44,084 nucleotides of DNA, taken from contig JAFSSP010000014.1 in assembly GCA_017450945.1 (NCBI GenBank), positions 1 through 44,084 of the forward strand, written 5' to 3'. Below the pieces are notes generated by a model, which worked only from the letters and a program-made list of their open reading frames with translations, was not told where the DNA came from and ran no database searches. A program made the position numbers and the translations under genes. The stretch is from Clostridia bacterium. Its GTDB lineage: Bacteria > Bacillota > Clostridia > Oscillospirales > CAG-272. Below, piece after piece: positions 6,164-13,837 of this stretch (within the stretch, counting starts at the first letter, position 1; every line of letters starts with the position of its first letter).

Positions 6164-7816
6164 ATGAATTTGCAACTACAACAAAACAAACATAAAAGAA
6201 CCAAGAACGCAGAAGAACAGTACACGGCGCTCTATTGCCGCCTGTCATGTGACGACGATCTTCAAGGCGACAGCAACAGTATCAAAAACCAGAAGATTCT
6301 CTTAAAGCAGTACGCCGACGAGCATCGGTTTAAGAACATCCGATACTATGTGGACGATGGCTTTTCGGGAACGAACTTCGACCGACCGGATTTCAAACGA
6401 ATGATTTCAGATATCGACGACGGACTAATCTCCACGGTTATTGTAAAGGATATGTCCCGATTCGGAAGAGATCATATTTTGGTCGGGTACTACACAAAGT
6501 ATTACCTGCCCGAAGCAGACATCAGATTTATCGCTATCTACGACCAAGTGGACAGCGAAACCAATCCCGACGACGATATTACGCCTTTCAAAAATATTCT
6601 CAATGAGATGTATGCAAAGGATTGCAGTCGTAAGATCAAGGCAGTCGTCAAGGCAAAAGGCAATTCGGGAAAACATATCGCATATATTCCACCACTTGGA
6701 TATATGAAAGATCCGAATGACAAGGAAAAGTGGATAATTGAAGAGAACGGCGCGGCAATCGTCAGAGAGATCTTCAGCCTTTGTGTCAAAGGATACGGTC
6801 CTACACAGATTGCAAGAATTTTGACTGAGAACGGCGTTGAAACACCTGTCATTCATTGTAAGCGGTTGGGGTTGCCTATTTCAATTAAGTTAAAAGAAGG
6901 GTCTGAAGTATGGTGTACCGAAAGTGTTTTGCATATTCTTTCCAACATGGCATATCTCGGTCATACAGTCAATTTCAAATCTTTCAAAAAATCTTACAAA
7001 GCTAAGAAACGGATAGACGCGCCAAAGGAAGACTGGGTAATTTTTGAGAACACACAAGAGCCGATTATTGATCAGGAAACGTTCGATACTGTTCAAAAAA
7101 TCCGTCAAGGAAAACGAAGGAATGCCGATATGGGAGAGCCGAATATGCTTTCCGGGATGCTTTACTGCGCCGACTGCGGACAGAAAATGTATCTCTGCCG
7201 TTGCACGACAATGAAACAGGCGGAATATTTTAACTGTTCATCGTATCGGAAAAAGAAAAAGAAGAGTTGTTCTTCTCATCAGATCATGGCGCACACCGTG
7301 GAAGAGTTGATCAAAAACGACTTGCAATACACCATCCGATTTGCAAGCGAGAACAAAGAGGAGTTCTACAACATTCTGAAAAATCGAAGTGACGCAAAAA
7401 CGAAACGCGAACTTAGTCAGTCTTTGAAAGAGGTTGCGGAGATTGAGGATCGGATGAAAACTCTTGATAAGATCATCCAAAGTCTTTACGAAGATAAGGT
7501 TGCCGGAAAGCTCTCCGAAGAACGTTATTTGAAGATGAGTGAGAACTACGAAACCGAACAAGCTGAACTCAAGGAAAAGGCAGAGAAACTGAAAGGCAGT
7601 ATTCAGCACTCCAAAAACCAAATGGACGATATTCTCAAGTTTCTTGCCATTGTGGACAAGTACAGCGATTTTCAGGAACTGACGCCTGAGATCCTTCGGG
7701 CGTTTATCGACAAGGTGCTGATCCACGAGAAGCAGAAGGTTGACGGACATTACAGGCACACCATCGAGATCATCTACAACTTTGTCGGAGCTGTGGAACA
7801 CCCCAATTTCGACTGA
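6164..7816 (+). CDS. TnpX-type large serine recombinase
   Basis: The 550-residue protein catalyses excision and insertion of the element as a circle. It has an N-terminal resolvase domain ('ALYCRLSCDDD', with the nucleophile Ser in 'GDSNSI', then 'DGFSGTNFDRPDF' and 'IVKDMSRFGRD'), a recombinase domain ('IPPLGYMKDP...GPTQIARILTENGV'), a zinc ribbon ('CADCGQKMYLC', then further Cys residues), a coiled coil around residues 415-480, and a C-terminal DUF4368-like end. All parts are intact, so the element may still move. The ATG at 6164 follows GGGAGG. Confidence 0.93.
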   Translation: MNLQLQQNKHKRTKNAEEQYTALYCRLSCDDDLQGDSNSIKNQKILLKQYADEHRFKNIRYYVDDGFSGTNFDRPDFKRMISDIDDGLISTVIVKDMSRFGRDHILVGYYTKYYLPEADIRFIAIYDQVDSETNPDDDITPFKNILNEMYAKDCSRKIKAVVKAKGNSGKHIAYIPPLGYMKDPNDKEKWIIEENGAAIVREIFSLCVKGYGPTQIARILTENGVETPVIHCKRLGLPISIKLKEGSEVWCTESVLHILSNMAYLGHTVNFKSFKKSYKAKKRIDAPKEDWVIFENTQEPIIDQETFDTVQKIRQGKRRNADMGEPNMLSGMLYCADCGQKMYLCRCTTMKQAEYFNCSSYRKKKKKSCSSHQIMAHTVEELIKNDLQYTIRFASENKEEFYNILKNRSDAKTKRELSQSLKEVAEIEDRMKTLDKIIQSLYEDKVAGKLSEERYLKMSENYETEQAELKEKAEKLKGSIQHSKNQMDDILKFLAIVDKYSDFQELTPEILRAFIDKVLIHEKQKVDGHYRHTIEIIYNFVGAVEHPNFD

Positions 7817-7840
7817 ACAACAAACAAAAGCAAACAAAAT

Positions 7841-7875
7841 GAGCACAGGCGTGGCTTCACGCCACGCCTGTGCTC
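7841..7875 (-). terminator. Long perfect hairpin, probable cotJ-operon terminator
   Basis: A perfect 15-bp stem (7841-7855 with 7861-7875) and a 5-nt loop lies between the convergent recombinase and cotJC genes. The T-rich tail is present only when read on the minus strand (complement of the A-rich 7818-7840), so it should terminate cotJC transcription. A second imperfect inverted repeat (TTTACCG...CGGTAAA, about 7890-7923) sits beside it and could mark the element end. Confidence 0.6.
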
Positions 7876-7934
7876 GAATGAGCCGCCGCTTTACCGAAAA
7901 TTCCCTATGGAACTTACGGTAAACTCCCCTTTTT

Positions 7935-8531
7935 TTATTTGTCGTAGGACGGATTGATCGCGTAGAAATTTTTCTGGTTCATCTGTTCGGTCGCTCTGCG
8001 AAGTGCGTCTCCGAAGCGTTGGTAGTGTACGATCTCGCGCTCGCGCAGATAGCGGATCGGGTCGAGAACGTCTGGATCGTCGCAAAGGCGAATGATGTTG
8101 TCGTAGGTGACTCTTGCTTTCTGCTCGGCGGCAAGGTCTTCGTTCAGGTCTGCGATCACATCTCCCTTGACGCCGATGTACTTCATGTCGTCGGGCACGC
8201 CCGAAGCCGAGGCGGGGTAGACGCCGACCGTGTGATCGACAAAATAGGTGGCATACGGCGTGCCGGCAATGTCATCAGGGCTGAGATCGCGCGTCAGTTG
8301 ATAGAGGATGGCGCCGACCATCTCGAGGTGCGCCAGCTCCTCGGTGCCGACGTCGGTGAGAATCCCCACCACATCGCGGTAGGGCATGGAGAAACGCTGA
8401 TTGAGATAGCGCATCGAGGCGGCCAGCTCTCCGTCCGGGCCGCCGAGCTGAGAGATGATGATGCCGGCAAGGTTGTGGTTCGGGGTTTTGATTTTGACCG
8501 GGTATTGCAGTTTTCGATCGTAGGTCCACAT
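7935..8531 (-). CDS. cotJC: Spore coat protein CotJC, manganese-catalase family
   Basis: The 198-residue protein starts 'MWTYDRKLQYPVKI' and contains 'QLGGPDGELAASMRYL' and 'DVGTEELAHLEMVGA', which carry the Glu and His ligands of the di-manganese site in this family. CotJC is assembled into the inner coat of endospores and may detoxify hydrogen peroxide. The ATG has AAGGAG upstream. It is the last gene of cotJABC, here in the usual order, and is strong evidence for endospore formation. Confidence 0.95.
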   Translation of the reverse strand: MWTYDRKLQYPVKIKTPNHNLAGIIISQLGGPDGELAASMRYLNQRFSMPYRDVVGILTDVGTEELAHLEMVGAILYQLTRDLSPDDIAGTPYATYFVDHTVGVYPASASGVPDDMKYIGVKGDVIADLNEDLAAEQKARVTYDNIIRLCDDPDVLDPIRYLREREIVHYQRFGDALRRATEQMNQKNFYAINPSYDK

Positions 8532-8546
8532 AGGCGTATTCTCCTT

Positions 8547-8825
8547 TTAATTCGACTCGACTTCCCACGGCCAGGGGTTTTTGCCCCAGTTCCAGGTGTC
8601 GCCGATGTTGTCGTAGACCGTCAGGGGATGATCGGGCGAAAGTTGCTCCAGAAGTTCCGCCCGTCGCTCAAGGAGCGCATGATAATAGTCAAGCGCCTCT
8701 TTTTCTTCGGGATATGCGTCCAGATAGAGAACGGTATCCTGCAGGGCAAAATCGATCGCCTGCAGGTTTTGGAGCGCAGGTTGATCGCTTTCGTGAAAAG
8801 TCGGGCGAATAGGTCTTCTTGTCAT
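8547..8825 (-). CDS. cotJB: Spore coat protein CotJB
   Basis: The 92-residue protein matches CotJB: a helical 'LQAIDFALQDTVLYLDAYPEEKEALDYYHAL' region and the terminal 'WNWGKNPWPWE' motif. Its ATG overlaps the CotJA stop (ATGA), suggesting coupled translation. It is needed with CotJA for CotJC assembly in Bacillus subtilis. It lies 15 bp before cotJC. Confidence 0.93.
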   Translation of the reverse strand: MTRRPIRPTFHESDQPALQNLQAIDFALQDTVLYLDAYPEEKEALDYYHALLERRAELLEQLSPDHPLTVYDNIGDTWNWGKNPWPWEVESN

Positions 8826-9121
8826 CGTCTTGTCACGCTCCTTCCTTGAAAGGGCAGATCGAGCGCGGAAAACAGCGTGCCGCGGGAAAGCCCTTCCATT
8901 GGTTCGTAAAGGTTTTCAAAGGGTTGCTTCGGCGAATAGACCATGGCAAGCGGGAGACCGCCGGGAAGTGGCGTGCAGTCCGGAGCGGGAGCTTCTTGAT
9001 CCGGCAGGATGCAGGCCGGGATCTCCTCTTCGACCGGCGCCGATTTGGCATCGACCATGCGGCGGCGATACTCGTCGTTTGCCCTGCGTTCGGCTGGCTT
9101 TTTGTTTTGACTGAAGTACAT
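8822..9121 (-). CDS. cotJA: Spore coat-associated protein CotJA
   Basis: The 99-residue protein ends with the CotJA core 'LAMVYSPKQPFENLYEPMEGLSRGTLF..LDLPFQGR'. The charged N-terminal 50 residues are less conserved. It is the first gene of cotJABC, with GGAGG upstream of its ATG. A CATAAAAT about 45 bp upstream resembles a sigma-E -10 element, but the -35 is weak. In Bacillus this operon is sigma-E dependent in the mother cell. Confidence 0.88.
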   Translation of the reverse strand: MYFSQNKKPAERRANDEYRRRMVDAKSAPVEEEIPACILPDQEAPAPDCTPLPGGLPLAMVYSPKQPFENLYEPMEGLSRGTLFSALDLPFQGRSVTRR

Positions 9122-9191
9122 GCGTTCCTCCTAACAAGGTTTTGACCGATGAGCGGCCATTGTCATTTTATGCCGACGCGCCAATGGGAGT

Positions 9192-9226
9192 GAGAAAAGA
9201 AAAAAGACGGCGCCGGGCGCCGTCTT
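9192..9226 (-). terminator. Terminator of the hprK-LRR operon
   Basis: An almost perfect palindrome (AAGACGGCGCC with GGCGCCGTCTT, 9204-9226) is followed on the minus strand by a T-rich tract (complement of 9192-9203). It lies just after the LRR gene stop. Confidence 0.8.
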
Positions 9227-9234
9227 TGCGGTTT

Positions 9235-10776
9235 TTATTGATTTAAGTCCTGTTTGATGAGCGTGGTCGCCGAATCGAGGTTCTGTTTGAGCGACTGCAT
9301 GGAGCCTTTGTTGCGCTTTTTGAACTTTTGCAGATTTTCTTTGATCTCTGCCTGGAGTGCGGCCTTGCGCTCGGGCGTGGTCTCCTCGCTGGTGTATTCG
9401 GCAAAAAGAAGAGAGAGCTTCAGATCGCTGTAGCGGATGATCTGCGTTTTTTCGGGAAGCGCCCAACGCTCGGGCAAACGGCGGAAGGGCAGACGCGAGT
9501 CTGGTACCACCACGCCGCGCAGATCGTTGCAGCCAAAGAAAAGCCCGCGACCGAGTTTTGCCGGCCGATAGGGAAGCAGAACGGTTTGCAGAGAGGAACA
9601 GCCGAGAAACGCGCCGTCTCCGATCCGGGAAAGTCCGGCCGGAAGACTGATCGCCCGGAGACTCCGACATTTTTCAAAGGCCCTGCGGTCAAGCAATTTG
9701 AGCAGTCTCGGAATGTGGATGAGCGGAAGTCGCTCGCAGCCGAAAAAGGCGCGCGCCTCGATGACGCGGATGCTGTTGGGAAGGATCGCTTCGGTCAGAG
9801 AAGTGTCTCCGCGGAAGCACTCTTTTTTCAGGATGGTGAGCGGTGCTTTGATCTCCACCCGCTCGAGCGAGGAGCAAAACGCAAAAGCTTCTTCCCCCAA
9901 ATCCAAAACCGCGGCGGGAACCGCGATCTCTTCCAGCGAAGAACAACCGAAGAACGCGGCTTTTGAAATTTTTGCAAGGCTTTCCGGAAGCGTGATGCTT
10001 TTGAGATTCTTGCAGGCGAGGAAAGAATCGATCCCGATATGGGTAAGCCCTTCCGGCAATGTTACGTTCTCAAGCGAGGAACACTCGCAAAAGGTGTAGT
10101 CGGCGACAAAGCGAACGTCCTTCGGAAGTGTGCAGGATTCCAGAGAGACGCACTGGCTGAAACTTCCTTCGCCGATATAGTGGAGTCCTTCGGGCAGATC
10201 GATCTTGCAGAGGGATTTGCAACGGCCGAACGCAGTGGAACCGATGGCGGCAAGCCGCTTCGGCAGGGTGATCTGTTCGATGGAGCGGCAGTTCCAGAAA
10301 CAGCCGTGGCGAACGCTGTCCAGACTGTCCGGAAGTTTGATTTCTTTTAAGGATTCGCAATCGCAAAAGCAGAAGCGCCCCATGGCCTCCAGCCCTTGCG
10401 GGAGCGTGGCGCTCTCCAGCGATTTACAGCCGGAAAATACGCCGTCTCCGAGCGTCAGAAGAGACGCGGGCAATGCGATTGACAAAAGCGACTCGCATTT
10501 TTCAAAAGCGTAATCGTCGATCAGCCGAAGATGCTGTGAAAAAACGACTTCTGCAAGCTCCGTGCAAGCGCAGAAAGCCCGGCCTTTGATGACCGAGACG
10601 TTTTTGCCGAGCGTGACGCGGCGGATCGATTTGTTGCCGCGAAAGGCGTTCTCTCCCACGATCAGAACGGTTTCCGGGAGCTCCACGCTCGTCTCTTTTC
10701 CGTAGTATTGAATCAGAACTCCGTTCCGGATCTCAAAACTCTTATCGGGACGGGGCCTTTTTGCTTTCGGATTCAT
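9235..10776 (-). CDS. BspA-type leucine-rich repeat protein without a signal peptide
   Basis: The 513-residue protein consists of about 17 LRR_5 repeats of 23 residues with the pattern 'F.GC.SL..I.LP..L..IG', from residue 35 to 430, then a charged helical tail. Most BspA-like proteins are secreted, but this one begins 'MNPKAKRPRPDKSFEIRNG' with no signal sequence or anchor, so it should be cytoplasmic. It starts 12 bp after hprK and is probably co-transcribed with it. Its binding partner is unknown. Confidence 0.88.
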   Translation of the reverse strand: MNPKAKRPRPDKSFEIRNGVLIQYYGKETSVELPETVLIVGENAFRGNKSIRRVTLGKNVSVIKGRAFCACTELAEVVFSQHLRLIDDYAFEKCESLLSIALPASLLTLGDGVFSGCKSLESATLPQGLEAMGRFCFCDCESLKEIKLPDSLDSVRHGCFWNCRSIEQITLPKRLAAIGSTAFGRCKSLCKIDLPEGLHYIGEGSFSQCVSLESCTLPKDVRFVADYTFCECSSLENVTLPEGLTHIGIDSFLACKNLKSITLPESLAKISKAAFFGCSSLEEIAVPAAVLDLGEEAFAFCSSLERVEIKAPLTILKKECFRGDTSLTEAILPNSIRVIEARAFFGCERLPLIHIPRLLKLLDRRAFEKCRSLRAISLPAGLSRIGDGAFLGCSSLQTVLLPYRPAKLGRGLFFGCNDLRGVVVPDSRLPFRRLPERWALPEKTQIIRYSDLKLSLLFAEYTSEETTPERKAALQAEIKENLQKFKKRNKGSMQSLKQNLDSATTLIKQDLNQ

Positions 10777-10788
10777 TTGATTCCTCCG

Positions 10789-11727
10789 TCAGGTTTCTTC
10801 GATTCCCATTTGCTGCATGAGCTTTTTATTGAATTCCTCTGCCGTGTTGTAGCCCATTTTCTTTTGCCGATGGTTCATGGCGGCAATCTCCAGAATGGCG
10901 GCAAGATCCCGGCCGGGACGGACCGGGACGGTGATGGCAGGAAGGTCGATGCCGAGGATGTTCAGATGCTCGTCGTCGGTTCCGAGACGGTCGTACATTT
11001 TGCCCTCCACCCAGTTTTCCAGCTGGACGACAAGGTCGATGCGCTCGGTGTTCTTGACGGCGCCCATGCCGAACAGTCTGCGCACGTCCACAATGCCGAT
11101 ACCGCGCAGTTCGATATAGTGCCTGATGATCTCGGGTGAGGAGCCGACCAGCGTTTTGTCGGATACCCGCTTGATCTCCACCGCGTCGTCGGCGATGAGT
11201 CTGTGCCCGCGTTTGATCAGTTCAATCGCGGTCTCGCTCTTGCCCACGCCGCTGTCGCCGAGCAGGAGCAGACCTTCGCCAAAGACCTCGACCAGCGTTC
11301 CGTGTCGGGTGATGCGGGGAGCCAGATGATTGTTGAGTGAGGCGATGAGAGAGGCCATGATGGGGCTGGTCTTTTCACGGGTGCGAAGCACCGGAACCTC
11401 TTTTTCTTTTGCCCGGTCAAGCAGGATTTTGTCCGGCTCGATCCCGGTGGTGTAGAGAATGGCGACCGGACGGGCATCTACAAATTGCTCCTGAAGCGAG
11501 CGACGGGTCTTTTCTTCAAGCGAGAGGATATAGCGGTTTTCGGCGTTGCCGATCAACTGGATCCGCTCGGGCTCAAAACAGCCGTAAAAGCCGGTCAGCG
11601 CAAGTCCCGGACGGTTGACCTCGTTGGAGACGACGTTGATCTCTTCAAAGCGTTCTGGCCTGACCAGCACTTCAAACTTGAATTCTTCTACCAGCTCCGC
11701 AAGCGAAATTTTGTAGGGATCGCTCAT
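10789..11727 (-). CDS. hprK: HPr kinase/phosphorylase
   Basis: The 312-residue enzyme phosphorylates Ser46 of HPr or Crh and removes the phosphate again, which controls CcpA-dependent catabolite repression. The Walker A motif 'GDSGVGKSE' lies near residue 157. The HprK signature 'ELRGIGIVDVRRLFGMGAV' follows, and 'VPVRPGRDLAAILEIAAMNHR' forms the C-terminal region. ATG at 11727 is preferred over an in-frame GTG at 11736, whose upstream AAAGG is too close. The promoter appears to be an extended -10 type (TGATAAAAT on the minus strand near 11785). The LRR gene follows directly. Confidence 0.96.
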   Translation of the reverse strand: MSDPYKISLAELVEEFKFEVLVRPERFEEINVVSNEVNRPGLALTGFYGCFEPERIQLIGNAENRYILSLEEKTRRSLQEQFVDARPVAILYTTGIEPDKILLDRAKEKEVPVLRTREKTSPIMASLIASLNNHLAPRITRHGTLVEVFGEGLLLLGDSGVGKSETAIELIKRGHRLIADDAVEIKRVSDKTLVGSSPEIIRHYIELRGIGIVDVRRLFGMGAVKNTERIDLVVQLENWVEGKMYDRLGTDDEHLNILGIDLPAITVPVRPGRDLAAILEIAAMNHRQKKMGYNTAEEFNKKLMQQMGIEET

Positions 11728-11840
11728 GTAATCCACCGCCTTTTCCGGGAAAAAACTCCCCTGTTTCTGAATCTGTGTTCATTTTATCATAATTTTTTCA
11801 AGATGAAAAGCCCTTTTTCAAAAATTATCTCCCGCGCGCC

Positions 11841-11869
11841 TTGAAAAATCCTCTTTTTTTCTGTATAAT
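11841..11869 (+). promoter_or_regulatory. Promoter of the foldase-mutL-tgt gene group
   Basis: TTGAAA (11841-11846) and a perfect TATAAT (11864-11869) are separated by 17 bp, 32 bp before the first start codon. Confidence 0.8.
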
Positions 11870-11901
11870 AAAGGAAAAGAGCGAAAGGGGGAGATTTCAG
11901 A

Positions 11902-12930
11902 ATGAAAAAATCGTTTCGTTCCAAGCTCCCCGCACTCATTTTGCTCCTTCTTTTGATCCTCTCCGCGGCGATCTATATTCTCTTTTTTACCACGCTTCCG
12001 GAAAAGCTCGGATGGCGCGAGGACAAAAACGTCGTCGCCTCCTGCGTAGGGTACGATATGACCCTGGATGAAGTGCGCTATGTGACGCTCCTTTACCGCG
12101 CCGAGTTCGAGGCCCGATACGGAGAGGACGTCTGGAAAGACCCCGAAAAAACCGAAGCGCACAGATCCGAGCTGGAAGAGACGGTAACGCGCGAGCTGAA
12201 AAACAATTATGCCGTCCTTGCCACCGCAAAAGACCATCTTTCCAAAGAGGAGATCGAGGACAAGAGCCTCGGCGCGACGGTCGACGCCCAGATCGACGAG
12301 CTCAAAGCCTATTACGGGGATTCTTTTGCGGAGATTCTGAAAGGACAAAACCTGACCGAATCCTTTTTGCGCTTTACCCTTTGGGTGGACGCTCTGCAAA
12401 CAAGACTCTATGAAAAACTGGATTCGAATCAAGAGATCGTCGGGTTTGCCGATACCGCATCCTTTTATGACTGGCTCCGGGACGGCAACTGCGTCTATTT
12501 GCAGTATGTGTATCTTTCCAACGATCCGGGCGAAGATCCCAAAGAAAATCTGGCGCTGGCCGAGCGCATCCGGGAAGAATTGCTTGCGGGAAAAGACATT
12601 GCCGAATATCTCGGAAGCGCCGTCAACGACGATCTTTCCAACGTGGCGCCGCGCTTTTTTGTGAGAGAGCTATGCGAGGACGACCTTTGGCAAACGCTGA
12701 AGGAGCTGATGCTCCCGGGGCAGGTGAGCCGGGTCGTACAGACCGAAAAAGGCTTTTACGTCTTTGTCGCTATGGAGGAGCCGTCAGGGCTTCTGGAGGG
12801 GCAGGCCGACGATCTGTTTTCGGATTTTAAGACCTCCCGCAAAAGCAGACTGGTGGAATCCTATCGTGAAAGGATTGTCATTGACTGGAACGAGCGCGGA
12901 AAAGCGATTGATTTTGTTACTTTGAACTGA
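11902..12930 (+). CDS. Membrane-anchored PpiC/SurA-like foldase
   Basis: The 342-residue protein has an N-terminal membrane segment (residues 10-32) without a lipobox cysteine. A SurA/PrsA-like helical domain follows, then a parvulin-like region ('VYLQYVYLSND', then 'LALAERIREELLAGKDIAEYL', ending 'LMLPGQVSRVVQTEKGFYVFVAME'). Such proteins help secreted proteins fold outside the membrane. The pattern fits a divergent peptidyl-prolyl isomerase, but activity cannot be judged. It heads a tight gene group with the next protein and mutL. Confidence 0.72.
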   Translation: MKKSFRSKLPALILLLLLILSAAIYILFFTTLPEKLGWREDKNVVASCVGYDMTLDEVRYVTLLYRAEFEARYGEDVWKDPEKTEAHRSELEETVTRELKNNYAVLATAKDHLSKEEIEDKSLGATVDAQIDELKAYYGDSFAEILKGQNLTESFLRFTLWVDALQTRLYEKLDSNQEIVGFADTASFYDWLRDGNCVYLQYVYLSNDPGEDPKENLALAERIREELLAGKDIAEYLGSAVNDDLSNVAPRFFVRELCEDDLWQTLKELMLPGQVSRVVQTEKGFYVFVAMEEPSGLLEGQADDLFSDFKTSRKSRLVESYRERIVIDWNERGKAIDFVTLN

Positions 12931-12951
12931 CACTAAGAAAGGAGAGCTGTT

Positions 12952-13824
12952 GTGAAACGGAGCCGTTATCGCAATCGGACGGGACAACGCAAGATCCCGC
13001 TTTTAGGCGTTTTGGGCATATGCTTTGGAGCCGCTCTTCTGATCGCGCTGATTATCGGGCTGATCCTCAACGCCTCGCTGGATGAGGAGACCTACTATCG
13101 CCTGACGACAAAACCGAGGAATAAGCAAGACGATACCATCCTGTTTGTACCTTCCATTTCGGATGTGATCGCACAGCCCTACAGCTTTGGGGAGAGCCTT
13201 TCGGAGATCGGCGGGGCCGCGGCGGTCTCGCTGGCACTCAACAATTCCGACGGAACGTATCTTTATAGCTCCGATGCGCTCGACTATTTTCAAAAAGGGA
13301 AGAGCGGGGGCGCAGCTCTTGATATGACGCTGGCTTCTCTTTCCAACGCCCGGGTCTACGTCAGCGGGATCTTTTATCCCACTTCCTGCGCAGAGAAAAG
13401 CCCGGATCTCCGCTATGCAAAAGAGGCCGTGGAGACCGCGGCGGCAAAAGAGTTTTTCCACCTTGGCGGCAACGATATGATCCTTTGCGGATTGGATCTT
13501 TCCGGCGGGACCTCGGAAAGCGTTTCCTATATCAAGCAACTGAAGCTCGCGGTGGGGCAAAAGGCGGTCGGCGTTGCGCTGTCCTATGAGGTTTTGCTTC
13601 GGGAGGATTCCGGAACAATTCTCGAGCGCATTCTTTCGGTTTGCGATTTTGTTGCGCTCGATCTGCGGCAGGCGGCGACCGATAAGCCGCTCGACGAGGT
13701 GCTCGGAGCCACAACATATTCTTACGCACAGTATCATCTGCGTCTGCTCTTCTCGCAAAAGCAGAATAAATGGGTTGCCGACGCCCAGAGCATGGGCATT
13801 GTGAATTACGAAATTCTGAAATAA
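12952..13824 (+). CDS. Membrane-anchored extracytoplasmic protein of unknown function
   Basis: The 290-residue protein starts at GTG 12952, 8 bp after AAAGGAG. A basic N-terminus and one membrane helix (about residues 20-42) precede an extracytoplasmic domain. Alternating strands and helices with 'ARVYVSGIFYPTS', 'NDMILCGLDLSGGT' and 'VCDFVALDLRQ' recall a TIM-barrel glycosidase-like fold, but I cannot name a family or catalytic residues. It lies 21 bp after the foldase gene and 13 bp before mutL. Confidence 0.6.
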   Translation: MKRSRYRNRTGQRKIPLLGVLGICFGAALLIALIIGLILNASLDEETYYRLTTKPRNKQDDTILFVPSISDVIAQPYSFGESLSEIGGAAAVSLALNNSDGTYLYSSDALDYFQKGKSGGAALDMTLASLSNARVYVSGIFYPTSCAEKSPDLRYAKEAVETAAAKEFFHLGGNDMILCGLDLSGGTSESVSYIKQLKLAVGQKAVGVALSYEVLLREDSGTILERILSVCDFVALDLRQAATDKPLDEVLGATTYSYAQYHLRLLFSQKQNKWVADAQSMGIVNYEILK

Positions 13825-13837
13825 AGGAGGGAGAGAG

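Larger units (their letters stand above)
1800..7880. mobile_element. Integrative mobilizable element, Tn4451-like recombination block with a MobL-type relaxase
   Basis: The segment between the first surface gene and the cotJ operon holds a toxin-antitoxin pair, repeat arrays, a relaxase, a TnpV-like protein, small accessory proteins, a TnpW-like protein and a TnpX-like large serine recombinase. Gene content and order of the right part match Tn4451/Tn4453-type elements, which excise as circles through TnpX and are mobilized by other plasmids or ICEs. The base composition looks more AT-rich than the core genes that follow. No resistance or metabolic cargo is seen. The exact ends are not resolved: TnpX-type elements use only a dinucleotide target, and no long direct repeats were found. 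Confidence 0.65.

Noticed and set aside
9130-9190. A sigma-E promoter before cotJA (CATAAAAT as -10)
   Set aside because: The -35 part is not convincing, so it was only mentioned with the gene.
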